Below, one piece after another: positions 40,797-50,119 of a stretch of 64,000 nt of DNA (position 1 is the first letter of the stretch; each line of letters begins with the position of its first letter). A model generated the notes under the pieces. It did not search any database and was not told the origin of the DNA. It worked only from the letters and a program-made list of their open reading frames with translations. The DNA comes from Desulforamulus ruminis DSM 2154 (GTDB lineage Bacteria > Bacillota > Desulfotomaculia > Desulfotomaculales > Desulfotomaculaceae): NCBI RefSeq assembly GCF_000215085.1, contig NC_015589.1, forward strand, positions 496,001-560,000, read 5' to 3'. The position numbers were made by a program, and so were the translations under genes.

Positions 40797-43520
40797 ATGC
40801 TTAAAAAAGTTATTTACCTCAATGGAGTAAGCCGCTCATTAATCGTCAGTCCGGAAGCACTGCTGTCGGATGTAATTCGTAAGCAATTGCATCTAACCGG
40901 AACCAAGGTTGGTTGTGGTCAAGGTCAGTGTGGAGCCTGCTCGGTGATTATGGACGGGAAGGTCATCCGGTCCTGCGTGACCAAAATGAAAAGGGTTCCG
41001 GAAGGAGCCAGTATTACCACCATCGAGGGTCTGGGAACTCCGGATAATCTTCATGCCTTGCAACTGGCCTGGGCTGTTCACGGCGGCGCCCAGTGCGGTT
41101 TTTGCAGCCCCGGCTTTATTGTCTCAGCCAAGGGGCTTTTGGATCAAAACGCCAATCCTACCAGGCAAGAGGTGCGGGATTGGTTCCAGAAGCATAGAAA
41201 CGTTTGCCGCTGCACCGGTTATGTGCCTTTAGTTGATGCGGTGATGGATGCCGCCCGTGTTCTGCGCGGGGAAATCACCAAACAAGAATTAGCGTACAAA
41301 TTGCCGGAAGACGGTAAAATCTGGGGAAGCAAATACCCCCGTCCCACAGCCATTGCCAAAGTGACCGGCACCTGTGATTACGGTGCGGATCTCGGCATCA
41401 AGATGCCTTGCGGTACCCTACATTTAAAATTGGTTCAGGCCACGGTGTCTCATGCCAATATTCTTTCCATTGACACTTCCGAGGCTGAAAAAATGCCCGG
41501 CGTTTATAAAGTAATTACCCATAAGGATGTAATCGGGAAAAACCGCATTACCGGTCTGATTACCTTCCCCACCAACAAGGGCGATGGTTGGGACAGACCT
41601 ATCCTGTGCGATGAAAAGGTCTTCCAGTTTGGCGATGCCATCGCCATTGTGGCCGCAGACACCGAGGAAAACGCCCAGGCGGCGGTGGAAAAGGTAAAGG
41701 TCGAGCTTGAAATCCTGCCGGCTTATATGAGTGCCCCGGCAGCCATGGCGGACGATGCCATTGAGATTCACCCCGGCACGCCCAACGTCTATTTTGAACA
41801 AAAGATCGCTAAGGGCGAGGACACCAAAGAATACATGGAAAAAGCCGCCTATGTGGTGGAAGGCGAAAACTTTTATGTAGGACGTCAGCCTCACCTGCCC
41901 ATTGAGCCGGATGTTGGACTGGCTTATTTCGATGAAGAAGGTCGCTTGACCATCCATTCCAAGAGTATCGGTCTGGGCCTGCATGCGGCCATGATTGCGC
42001 CCGGCATTGGTATTGAACTGGAGAAATTAAGAATGATCCAGAATCCTGCCGGCGGTACCTTCGGCTACAAATTCAGTCCCACCATCGAAGCCTTGCTGGG
42101 GGTTGCCGCTCTGGCCACGGGCAAACCCGTCTACCTGAACTTCAATTACTACCAGCAAATTACCTATACCGGTAAGCGGTCACCTTTCTTTATGAACCTG
42201 AAATACGGTGCGGATAAAGACGGCAAGATTTTGGCCATGGAAAGTGAATGGACGGTAGACCATGGTCCCTACTCGGAGTTCGGGGATCTGCTGACCCTGC
42301 GGGGAGCCCAGTTCATTGGCGCCGGCTACGGCATACCCAATATTCGCGGTATTGGCCGCACGGTCTGCACCAACCATGCCTGGGGTTCCGCCTTCCGTGG
42401 CTACGGTTCACCCCAAAGCTTGTTTGCTTCCGAGTTGCTGATGGATATGCTGGCGGAGAAAATGGGGATGGATCCCCTGGAACTGCGCTACAAAAATGTT
42501 TACCGTCCCGGAGATACCCAGCCCAGCGGCAGCCCTCCGGAAGTATTTAGCCTGCCGGAACTGATTGATACCATTCGGCCCAAGTATCTGGAGGCCAAGG
42601 AAAGAGCGAAAAAGGAATCTACCCCCGAGAAGAAACGGGGTGTCGGGGTGTCCATCGGCGTATACGGCTGCGGTTTGGATGGCCCCGATGGCGCGGAAGC
42701 CTGGGCCGAACTGACCAAGGAAGGCGTCACCATCTTTACCTGCTGGCATGATCATGGCCAAGGAGCGGATATCGGTTGCCTGTCTACCGCCCATGAGGCC
42801 TTGCGGCCGGCGGGCATTAAGCCGCAAGACATCAAATTGGTACTAAATGATACCGGAGTTTGCCCGGACGGTGGTCCGGCCGGCGGCAGCCGTTCCCAGG
42901 TTCTGGTAGGCAATGCCATTAAAGCCAGTTGCGATCTGCTGGTGGCAGCCATGAAGAAAGCCGACGGCACTTATAAAACCTATGATGAGATGGTCGCTGA
43001 AGGAACTCCGCTGAAATATGTAGGAAAGTGGGCCGCTCCCTGCAAAGAATGTGATGAAAACGCTCAAGGCAATCCCTTCCCCACCTACATGTACGGTGTA
43101 TTCCTGGCTGAGGTTGAAGTGGATACCAAGACCGGTAAAACTCAGGTGGTGAAAATGACGCTGGCCGCGGACCCGGGTAAGATCGGCAACAAGCTGGCTG
43201 TGGACGGCCAGATTTACGGCGGACTGGCCCAGGGCATTGGTTTAGCCCTTAGTGAGGATTTTGAAGATCTGAAGAAACATACCACCATGGCCAACTGCGG
43301 TATCCCTTATATTAAGGATATTCCCGACGCCCTTGAGATTCTCTATGTAGAAACTCCCAGGGAATTGGGACCCCATGGAGCCTCCGGAGTGGGTGAATTG
43401 CCGTTAACCTCTCCTCATGTGGCCATTACCAACGCCATTTACAATGCCTGCGGGGTACGCATTACCCAACTTCCGGCTTTGCCCGAGAAGGTGCTGGCGG
43501 GGTTGAATGCTCTTAAATAA
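40797..43520 (+). CDS. mop: Molybdenum aldehyde oxidoreductase (Mop type, xanthine oxidase family)
   Basis: 907 residues, the same length as Desulfovibrio gigas Mop by recollection. The first [2Fe-2S] domain has Cys40, 45 and 48 (GCGQGQCGAC), the second has QCGFCSPGF and CRCTGY. The Mo-binding half follows, with GVGE near residue 867 as the catalytic glutamate. It oxidises aldehydes to acids using molybdopterin cytosine dinucleotide, without FAD. ATG 40797 follows AAAGGGGAGGG. The next gene starts 143 bases later after a terminator. Regulated with the upstream gene by R1. The natural aldehyde is unknown. Confidence 0.93.
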   Translation: MLKKVIYLNGVSRSLIVSPEALLSDVIRKQLHLTGTKVGCGQGQCGACSVIMDGKVIRSCVTKMKRVPEGASITTIEGLGTPDNLHALQLAWAVHGGAQCGFCSPGFIVSAKGLLDQNANPTRQEVRDWFQKHRNVCRCTGYVPLVDAVMDAARVLRGEITKQELAYKLPEDGKIWGSKYPRPTAIAKVTGTCDYGADLGIKMPCGTLHLKLVQATVSHANILSIDTSEAEKMPGVYKVITHKDVIGKNRITGLITFPTNKGDGWDRPILCDEKVFQFGDAIAIVAADTEENAQAAVEKVKVELEILPAYMSAPAAMADDAIEIHPGTPNVYFEQKIAKGEDTKEYMEKAAYVVEGENFYVGRQPHLPIEPDVGLAYFDEEGRLTIHSKSIGLGLHAAMIAPGIGIELEKLRMIQNPAGGTFGYKFSPTIEALLGVAALATGKPVYLNFNYYQQITYTGKRSPFFMNLKYGADKDGKILAMESEWTVDHGPYSEFGDLLTLRGAQFIGAGYGIPNIRGIGRTVCTNHAWGSAFRGYGSPQSLFASELLMDMLAEKMGMDPLELRYKNVYRPGDTQPSGSPPEVFSLPELIDTIRPKYLEAKERAKKESTPEKKRGVGVSIGVYGCGLDGPDGAEAWAELTKEGVTIFTCWHDHGQGADIGCLSTAHEALRPAGIKPQDIKLVLNDTGVCPDGGPAGGSRSQVLVGNAIKASCDLLVAAMKKADGTYKTYDEMVAEGTPLKYVGKWAAPCKECDENAQGNPFPTYMYGVFLAEVEVDTKTGKTQVVKMTLAADPGKIGNKLAVDGQIYGGLAQGIGLALSEDFEDLKKHTTMANCGIPYIKDIPDALEILYVETPRELGPHGASGVGELPLTSPHVAITNAIYNACGVRITQLPALPEKVLAGLNALK

Positions 43521-43575
43521 AGGTTAAAAATAATCATCTATACTAAATGATTTAAAGGATACAAATGCAAAATAA

Positions 43576-43624
43576 GGCTTCCGCTGCGCCAATAGGCTTG
43601 GCGGAAGCCAAGTTTTCTTTTTTA
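43576..43624 (+). terminator. Terminator after mop
   Basis: GGCTTCCGC pairs with GCGGAAGCC across a 16-base loop, followed by AAGTTTTCTTTTTT. It may be leaky, so that the maturation genes get some read-through. Confidence 0.8.
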
Positions 43625-43662
43625 GTTTTCTGCGAGAGAGAAGATGAATGGGGTGGGGGAGT

Positions 43663-45987
43663 ATGGAACAAAAGGAACTGAGGGAACTGGAGGACAAGTG
43701 TATTCAGGAACATCCCCCGGCTTGCACCGCCGCCTGTCCGATTCATGTGGACGCCAGGAGTTTTATAGCCCAAATGGCTAAAGGGGATTTTATTGCGGCT
43801 TATAAAATTATGCAAAAAACCATGCCTTTTCCCGGTATCCTGAGCAGAATCTGCGACCACCCCTGTCAGGATTTCTGTAAGCGCAAGGAGGCTGGAGATC
43901 CTATAGCCATTGCTGCTCTGGAAAAGGCCTGCGTTCAAATTACTGACGCCGGCCCCGCCAAAATGATGGCGCTGCCCAAGAAAAATAAGAAGGTAGCGGT
44001 TGCGGGGTCCGGTTTAAGCGGTTTAACCGTAGCCTTTGACCTGGCTAAAAAGGGCTATTGGGTGGTTATTTTTGAAGCCGGGGAGCGCCTGGGGGGCCGT
44101 CTGTGGGAAATTTCCGAGGACTACCTGCCGCCTCAAGTCATTACCGATGAATTGGCGATTTTAAATAAACTGGGTGTGGAAGTCCTTTTAAATAAAGAGG
44201 TTGGCAAAGATATTGCGCTGACCACCCTGTGTAAGGAATATGATGCCGTTTACCTGGGTTTAGGGGCCGAAGGGCATTCCTTTGATTTGCAAAGCGATGA
44301 CCAGGGAAAAATTGAGGTGGACCCGGTCACCTTTGCCACCAGCCGGGAGGGGGTTTTTGCCGGCGGCGGACTGCGGGCCGCCGGGGAACGCTATTCCCCC
44401 GTTGGATCGGTGGCCGACGGAAGGCGGGCCGCCATCTCCATAGACCGCTATTTACAGGGGGTATCCCTTACTGCCTCCCGGGATCATGAAGGTCCCTTTA
44501 CCACCCGCCTGTACACCAATGTGGGGGGGGTAGAACCGCTGGCGGCGGTTCCCATGGTCCACCCGGGGCAGTTTTACACCCGGCACGAAGCCATGCAGGA
44601 AGCCGATCGCTGTCTGCAGTGCCAATGCCTGGAGTGTGTCAAAGTTTGCGACTATTTGGCTCACTATAAAGGTTATCCTAAAAGATATCTGCGGGAGATT
44701 TACAATAACGAATCCATTGTTAAAGGGATACATCATGCCAATAAAATGATTAATTCCTGCAGCTTGTGCGGACTCTGCGCCGAGGTCTGCCCTCAGGGAT
44801 TGAATATGGGAGAAGTGATTAAAAGCGCCCGGGAGAGAATGGTGGCAAGGGGTAAAATGCCTCCTTCGGCCCATGATTTTCCCCTGCGGGATATGGAGTT
44901 CAGCAACAGCAAGAAATTTGCTCTGACCCGAAACCAGCCCGGCACAGGGAGCAGCCGGTACCTGTTTTTTCCCGGCTGTCAGTTGAGCGCCTCTTCTCCG
45001 GATCATATGGAGAAGGTTTATACTTATCTGGGGGAAAAGCTTGACGGTGGAGTGGGACTTATGCTGCGATGCTGCGGTGCTCCGGCGGAATGGGTCGGCC
45101 AAAAGGACCTTTTTCAGGCCGGTATACAGGAAATTGTAAAGCAATGGCAGGAAATGGATAGACCCCGGGTGATTGTAGCCTGTTCCAGTTGCTATCATAT
45201 CTATAAGACTTATTTGCCGGAAATCAATCTTCTGTCCCTGTGGGAGATCTATCACGAATTCGGGCTGCCGGAGTTACCGGACAGGGATTTTGGCCGTCTG
45301 GCCATCCATGACGCCTGTACCACCAGACACGAAAAGACCATTCATGACAGTGTCCGAGGGCTTTTGCAGCAGATGAACTGCCCAATCGAAGAGCTACCCC
45401 TAAGCCGGGAAACGGCCCAGTGCTGCGGTTTTGGAGGCCTCATGGCCTTTGCCAATCCTGAACTGGCCAAAGAGGTAACCCAACGGGTCACGGAAGAAAG
45501 CGATGCGGACTATGTTACCTACTGTGCCATGTGTAGGGACCGGTTTGCCGCCAGAGGCAAGCCCGCGCTGCATCTGCTGGATTTAATTTATGGCGGGGAT
45601 GCAAAGGATCCGTCCCTGCGCCAAGGACCAAGCTATTCCCAAAGGCGGGAAAACCGGGCCCGATTAAAAAATAAACTGCTGAAAGAGGTATGGAGAGAGA
45701 CCGTGGCCGAGGAAAAAGGATACCAGACCATTCCATTAATCATTTCCGAAAAGATTCGAGAGCTCATGGAAGATAGACTGATTTTAGTTGAAGATCTTCA
45801 GCGAGTCATTGAGTTCGCAGAACGGACAGGCAAGAAAATGTATCACCACCAAACCGGTCATTTTCTGGCCTACTACAAGCCGGTCAGTGTTACTTACTGG
45901 GTGGAATACACTCCCCGGAAAGATGGCTTTGTGGTCCATAATACCTATTGTCATAGAATGGAGATTATGGAGGAAGCGGAAGCATGA
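43663..45987 (+). CDS. Flavin-dependent pyridine-nucleotide oxidoreductase with Fe-S dicluster and CCG domains
   Basis: 774 residues from ATG 43663 after GGTGGGGGAG. N-terminal Cys region like glutamate synthase small subunit (CTAACPIHVDARSF, CDHPCQDFCKR), FAD motif VAVAGSGLSGLTVAFDLAKKG (about 110-140), 4Fe-4S dicluster (CLQCQCLECVKVCDY; CSLCGLCAEVCPQG), two HdrD-like CCG domains (LRCCGAPAEWVG and QCCGFGGLMAF), and a C-terminal unit. It matches the family called pyridine nucleotide-disulfide oxidoreductase/dicluster-binding protein next to mop in Desulfovibrio (DVU_1558 position). I infer that it passes electrons from the aldehyde oxidoreductase to a quinone/thiol carrier or NAD(P). Confidence 0.85.
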   Translation: MEQKELRELEDKCIQEHPPACTAACPIHVDARSFIAQMAKGDFIAAYKIMQKTMPFPGILSRICDHPCQDFCKRKEAGDPIAIAALEKACVQITDAGPAKMMALPKKNKKVAVAGSGLSGLTVAFDLAKKGYWVVIFEAGERLGGRLWEISEDYLPPQVITDELAILNKLGVEVLLNKEVGKDIALTTLCKEYDAVYLGLGAEGHSFDLQSDDQGKIEVDPVTFATSREGVFAGGGLRAAGERYSPVGSVADGRRAAISIDRYLQGVSLTASRDHEGPFTTRLYTNVGGVEPLAAVPMVHPGQFYTRHEAMQEADRCLQCQCLECVKVCDYLAHYKGYPKRYLREIYNNESIVKGIHHANKMINSCSLCGLCAEVCPQGLNMGEVIKSARERMVARGKMPPSAHDFPLRDMEFSNSKKFALTRNQPGTGSSRYLFFPGCQLSASSPDHMEKVYTYLGEKLDGGVGLMLRCCGAPAEWVGQKDLFQAGIQEIVKQWQEMDRPRVIVACSSCYHIYKTYLPEINLLSLWEIYHEFGLPELPDRDFGRLAIHDACTTRHEKTIHDSVRGLLQQMNCPIEELPLSRETAQCCGFGGLMAFANPELAKEVTQRVTEESDADYVTYCAMCRDRFAARGKPALHLLDLIYGGDAKDPSLRQGPSYSQRRENRARLKNKLLKEVWRETVAEEKGYQTIPLIISEKIRELMEDRLILVEDLQRVIEFAERTGKKMYHHQTGHFLAYYKPVSVTYWVEYTPRKDGFVVHNTYCHRMEIMEEAEA

Positions 45988-46196
45988 AGCAGGTACAGAA
46001 TCAACCGGAGCAAAAGAACTGGGAATGTGTGAAATGCGGGGTGTTCATGGAGCGGGGCAAAGTGAATATCAGCTATATGGGCAGCCAATTCCCCGTGGAA
46101 CTGTTGAAGTGCCCTAAATGCGGCCTTGTTTTCATACCCGAAGAACTGGTACTGGGAAAGATGGCCGAGGTGGAGAAATCCTTGGAGGATAAATAG
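45984..46196 (+). CDS. Small double-CxxC protein (DVU_1557-type redox protein)
   Basis: 70 residues. Two CxxC knuckles at Cys15/Cys18 (CVKCG) and Cys43/Cys46 (CPKCG) with hydrophobic strands between form a zinc-ribbon or rubredoxin-like unit. The start overlaps the stop of the previous gene (ATGA). It matches the gene placed between the oxidoreductase and methyltransferase in the Desulfovibrio cluster. Likely metal-binding; electron carrier or scaffold role is not shown. Confidence 0.75.
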   Translation: MKQVQNQPEQKNWECVKCGVFMERGKVNISYMGSQFPVELLKCPKCGLVFIPEELVLGKMAEVEKSLEDK

Positions 46197-46221
46197 CTGG
46201 ACCCTGGGGGGAGGAGAAATC

Positions 46222-46968
46222 ATGTTCACTGGGGAGAAATGCCGAGTTTATGAAGGCAGTGCCCTGCGCCAGGCCACCGGGGAAATCATTCGCCCCGGGG
46301 GATTTACCTTAACGGACCGGGCCGTTGGCTTCTGTGATTTTCGCCCCGGAGCCTCTGTACTGGACGTGGGTTGCGGCACCGGCGCCACGGTGGAGCACTT
46401 AATAAACCAATATCAGCTTAAGGCCGCCGGGGTTGATCCATCGGCGCTGCTGCTGGAACTTGGGCGGCGGCGAAACCCGGAGCTGTCTTTGATACAGGCC
46501 CAGGGGGAAAGTTTGCCCTTCCGGACTGGAGAAATGGAGGGCATTTTTGCCGAGTGTACACTATCGGTAATGGAGGATGTGGAACAGACTTTGCGGGAGT
46601 GTCACCGTGTTTTGCAGTCTGAAGGGTGGTTGATTGTAACGGATGTTTATGCCCGCCATGCGGAAGTCATCGGGGACTTGCGCAGTCTGCCTCTGGCCAG
46701 TTGCCTGACCGGAGCCATGTCCCGCCAGGGAGTGGAGGAAAAACTTCATCAGGCGGGCTTTCAAAGGGTCCTATGGGAAGATCATTCTCAAGTATTGAAA
46801 GATTTGGTCATCCAGTTAATTATGACCCACGGTTCCCTGGAGAACTTTTGGAGTAAAGCCAGTTCCGGAACAGCGGATGGCCGGTGGCTGCAACAGGTGA
46901 TCGCAAAATCCAAACCGGGGTATTTCTTATTAATTGCCCGCAAGAAGGGGGAGGGGCCTCATGTCTGA
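46222..46968 (+). CDS. trsM: Class I SAM-dependent methyltransferase (TrsM/DVU_1556-type)
   Basis: 248 residues from ATG 46222 after GGGGAGGAG. SAM motif I is VLDVGCGTGATVEHL; LPFRTGEMEGIFAECTLSVMEDV is the post-motif acidic region. The C-terminus ends GYFLLIARKKGEGPH. It lies between a CxxC protein and a C_GCAxxG_C_C protein, all with overlapping or adjacent ends. Gene name is by neighbourhood and memory of the Trs naming; the methylated target is unknown. Confidence 0.75.
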   Translation: MFTGEKCRVYEGSALRQATGEIIRPGGFTLTDRAVGFCDFRPGASVLDVGCGTGATVEHLINQYQLKAAGVDPSALLLELGRRRNPELSLIQAQGESLPFRTGEMEGIFAECTLSVMEDVEQTLRECHRVLQSEGWLIVTDVYARHAEVIGDLRSLPLASCLTGAMSRQGVEEKLHQAGFQRVLWEDHSQVLKDLVIQLIMTHGSLENFWSKASSGTADGRWLQQVIAKSKPGYFLLIARKKGEGPHV

Positions 46969-47413
46969 ACAAATGTTTCGCATGTTTGAACTGGCGCAAC
47001 AGGGCTTTTACTGCAGCCAGATTTTGCTGTTGTTGGGCCTGGAAGCCCAGGGTAAGGATAATCCGGATTTAATCAGAGCCATGTCCGGTTTAGCAGGGGG
47101 GTTGGGTTTTTCCGGCCAGACCTGCGGGGCTCTGACCGGCGGCGCCTGTTTACTGGGGTTATATGCCGGCAAAGGAACGCCCGGGGAAAATGAGCATCCC
47201 CGTTTTCAAATCATGGTGAATGAATTGGTGGACTGGTTTAAGGAAGAAGTGGGAAGTTCCTGTGGAGGAATTAACTGCGAGGATATTTTAGGTGAAGATC
47301 TTCAGTATAAAGTGGTGTCGGTTCAATGCGGCAATATTGTGAGCAGCACCTATGAAAAGGTCCGGGAGATTCTAATCAATAACGAAATTGATTTCGACGA
47401 GGCCCGGGAATGA
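46961..47413 (+). CDS. C_GCAxxG_C_C family protein (DVU_1555-type)
   Basis: 150 residues, ATG 46961 after GGGGGAGGGG. The family pattern is present: GFYCSQILL, TCGALTGGACLLGLYAG, SCGGINCEDIL and QCGNIV. Spaced cysteines suggest a redox-active or cluster-binding protein. It overlaps trsM by 8 bases and the radical SAM gene by 4. Related proteins often accompany redox enzymes; direct function unknown. Confidence 0.82.
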   Translation: MSEQMFRMFELAQQGFYCSQILLLLGLEAQGKDNPDLIRAMSGLAGGLGFSGQTCGALTGGACLLGLYAGKGTPGENEHPRFQIMVNELVDWFKEEVGSSCGGINCEDILGEDLQYKVVSVQCGNIVSSTYEKVREILINNEIDFDEARE

Positions 47414-48816
47414 GGGGTGAAGGAACTTCCCTGGACCGCACCGAAAGTCTTTGTCCCCGGTGCCTTAAAAGGATCCCCGCGGAGAAGGTGATGCGGGGGG
47501 ACAAAATCTATCTGGTCAAAAGCTGTCCCGAGCATGGCTCCTTTGAAGCGATACTCTGGCGCGGGCAGCCGGACTATCTCTCCTGGATCAGACCGAAAGT
47601 TCCTTCCCAGCCCAAAATTTGTTTTACCCAGGTGGAAAAGGGATGTCCCTTTGACTGCGGTCTTTGTCCCGGACACCGGCAGCATAGCTGTACGGTTTTG
47701 CTGGAGGTAACCCAGCGCTGCAATCTCACCTGCCCTCTTTGTTTTGCCGATGCGGGCCGTGAACCGGCCCGAGATCCCAGTCTGGAAAAGATCGGGGACT
47801 GGTATAAAACCATTCTGGCAGCCGGCGGGCCCTATAACCTTCAACTGTCCGGGGGAGAACCCACCTTAAGGGATGATCTGCCCGAGATTATCGACCTAGG
47901 GCGTTCCATGGGCTATTCTTTTATTCAGCTTAACACCAACGGTTTACGTTTAGCTGCGGAGGCCGCCTATGTTAAAAAGCTGAAGGATGCCGGATTAACC
48001 TCGGTATTTCTGCAATTTGACGGGACTGAGGACGATATTTACCAAAAATTAAGAGGCAGGCCCCTGGTTAAAGAAAAAATGCTGGCCATTAAACATTGTG
48101 CCGAGTACAACCTGGGAGTGATTCTGGTGCCAACTTTAGTGCCGGGGGTCAATGTCCATAATATAGGGGCCATTATTGAACGGGCCCTGGATTATCTGCC
48201 CATTGTGCGGGGTGTGCATTTCCAGCCGGTCAGCTATTTCGGGCGCTACCCCAAAGCGCCCGGAGAGGAAGACCGCATTACCATTCCCGAGGTGATCCGG
48301 GAAATTGCCGGGCAGAGCAAAGGACGTATCAAGACGGAGAATTTTAAACCGCCGGGATGCGAAAATTCCCTTTGTTCCTTCCACGGCAACTTTGTACTGA
48401 TGCCGGGGGGGGAACTCCGGTCCTGGTCCAAACATGTGGCCAAGAGCTGCTGCGGCAAGCCGGAAATAGCTGAAGAGGGGGCCAGGAAAGCCCGGAACTT
48501 TGTCGCTGCACACTGGTCCGCGCCCCGGGTGACCACCGTTGCCAATGTTGGCGGCCATGAGGAAGGTTTTGCCCTGTGGGATGCTTTCCTGGAGCGGATC
48601 CGCACGCACTCCTTCAGTATTTCCGGCATGGCTTTTCAGGATGTTTGGAATCTGGACCTGGAACGGTTAAGGGACTGCTGCATTCATGTACTGTCTCCCC
48701 AGGGTAAACTGATCCCTTTCTGTGCCTACAATTTAACCGATCCTTTGGGGCGGCCTCTATACCGAGACAGGAGGTCCGGTCATGGAAATAACACCTTTAC
48801 ACCGTTGGATTGCTGA
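47410..48816 (+). CDS. trsS: Radical SAM protein of the TrsS type (Cys form)
   Basis: 468 residues. Before the SAM domain come CPRCLKRIP and CPFDCGLCPGH; the cluster motif is CNLTCPLC (about 105), followed by LQLSGGEPTLR. A C-terminal region has CENSLCSFHG, SCCGKP, DCCIHV and FCAYNL. I recall this as the family NCBI calls radical SAM (seleno)protein TrsS, in which some members carry selenocysteine. All codons here are Cys (TGT/TGC); no in-frame TGA is present. Its substrate is unknown. Overlaps both neighbours. Confidence 0.75.
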   Translation: MRGEGTSLDRTESLCPRCLKRIPAEKVMRGDKIYLVKSCPEHGSFEAILWRGQPDYLSWIRPKVPSQPKICFTQVEKGCPFDCGLCPGHRQHSCTVLLEVTQRCNLTCPLCFADAGREPARDPSLEKIGDWYKTILAAGGPYNLQLSGGEPTLRDDLPEIIDLGRSMGYSFIQLNTNGLRLAAEAAYVKKLKDAGLTSVFLQFDGTEDDIYQKLRGRPLVKEKMLAIKHCAEYNLGVILVPTLVPGVNVHNIGAIIERALDYLPIVRGVHFQPVSYFGRYPKAPGEEDRITIPEVIREIAGQSKGRIKTENFKPPGCENSLCSFHGNFVLMPGGELRSWSKHVAKSCCGKPEIAEEGARKARNFVAAHWSAPRVTTVANVGGHEEGFALWDAFLERIRTHSFSISGMAFQDVWNLDLERLRDCCIHVLSPQGKLIPFCAYNLTDPLGRPLYRDRRSGHGNNTFTPLDC

Positions 48817-50119
48817 TAAGATAGGGGTAACCGGGGCCCATTTAACCAAAGCAAGACTTGAAGCATACCAGCTTGGAAAATTACAGGAAACCCTTCAACT
48901 GGCTCGCAACCACAGCGTCTTTTACCGGAAATCCCTGGCCGGTTTGCCCGGGGAGAACATTTCCAGCCTGGCAGAGCTAACCCGACTGCCTTTCACCACG
49001 GCAGAGGACCTTCATCAAAACCCGCTGCAATTTCTTTGTGTTTCCCAGGATCAAATTGACCGGGTGGTGACCCTGCAGACTTCAGGAACTACCGGGGAGC
49101 CGAAAAGGCTGTACTTTACCCGGGAGGATCAAGGGCTGACCATCGATTTTTTTCAGCAGGGCATGTCCACCCTGGTGAACCCCGGGGACAAAGTGCTGAT
49201 TCTGCTGCCGGGCGAACGGCCCGGCAGTGTTGGCGATCTGTTGGTAAGGGGGTTGCAGCAAATGGGAGCCAAAGGCATCCCCCACGGGCTGGTTCGGAAG
49301 CCGGGCCGAACCCTGGAGATCCTAAAAAAAGAAGAGATTGATGCTCTGGTGGGTATTCCCACCCAGGTGCTTTCCTTGGCCCGGTACCAGGAGCAGGGAG
49401 GCCGGTTGCCGGTTAAACTGAAGAGTGTCCTGTTAAGTACCGATCATGTTCCCCGGGCCATTATCCATGAACTGGAGCGTAGTTGGGGATGCCGGGTATT
49501 CAATCATTACGGGATGACGGAAATGGGCCTGGGGGGCGGAGTGGAGTGTGAGGCCCGGGCCGGCTGTCATCTAAGGGAAGCGGATCTTTATTTTGAAATC
49601 ATTGATTCAAAGACTAAGGAGCCACTTCCCCAGGGGGAGACCGGTGAAATTGTTTTTACCACCCTGACCCGGAAAGGGATGCCCTTAATCCGCTATCGTA
49701 CCGGCGATCAGGGCCGGTTTATTTCCGAGCCCTGTCCCTGCGGCACCTCTTTAAAAAGGTTGGAACTTGTGAAGGGCCGTCTGGAAGGCGAACGGCGGCT
49801 AACAGGTGGCGTCATAACCATGGAAGACCTAGATGAAGCGCTCTTTCCACTGGAAGACCTTACGGATTTCCAAGCGGTAATACTTCGTCAAGAAGGATCG
49901 GAAAAACTGCAAATTAAGGTTAAACTAGCGGCGGGGTGTAACCGTGATCTCCTGGAGGAGAAGATTTACCGGGCTTTGGAAACCATTCCCCTTATCAAGA
50001 TGGCCCTGCAGCAGGGGAAGCTGGGAATTGTACCGGGAATTTTGGAGCAAGAGGGCTCCGGAGAAGTTCGGGCTGTAAAAAGGAGCATTATAGACAGGAG
50101 AGGATGGGAAGAAAGATGA
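48782..50119 (+). CDS. AMP-dependent CoA ligase, PaaK-like (DVU_1553-type)
   Basis: 445 residues from ATG 48782 after AGGAGGT. The adenylation loop is LQTSGTTGEPKRLYF, then NHYGMTEMGLGGG and RYRTGDQGRF, typical of phenylacetate-CoA-ligase-like enzymes. A small C-terminal domain follows. It could activate a carboxylic acid made by the aldehyde oxidoreductase, or load an acyl group on a cluster component. It overlaps trsS by 35 bases and xdhC by 4. Confidence 0.85.
   Translation: MEITPLHRWIADKIGVTGAHLTKARLEAYQLGKLQETLQLARNHSVFYRKSLAGLPGENISSLAELTRLPFTTAEDLHQNPLQFLCVSQDQIDRVVTLQTSGTTGEPKRLYFTREDQGLTIDFFQQGMSTLVNPGDKVLILLPGERPGSVGDLLVRGLQQMGAKGIPHGLVRKPGRTLEILKKEEIDALVGIPTQVLSLARYQEQGGRLPVKLKSVLLSTDHVPRAIIHELERSWGCRVFNHYGMTEMGLGGGVECEARAGCHLREADLYFEIIDSKTKEPLPQGETGEIVFTTLTRKGMPLIRYRTGDQGRFISEPCPCGTSLKRLELVKGRLEGERRLTGGVITMEDLDEALFPLEDLTDFQAVILRQEGSEKLQIKVKLAAGCNRDLLEEKIYRALETIPLIKMALQQGKLGIVPGILEQEGSGEVRAVKRSIIDRRGWEER

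Noticed and set aside
40797-43520. Selenium-dependent molybdenum hydroxylase gene set (yqeB/yqeC type)
   Set aside because: No yqeB, yqeC or selD-like gene is present in the window; the neighbours match the Desulfovibrio mop cluster instead.
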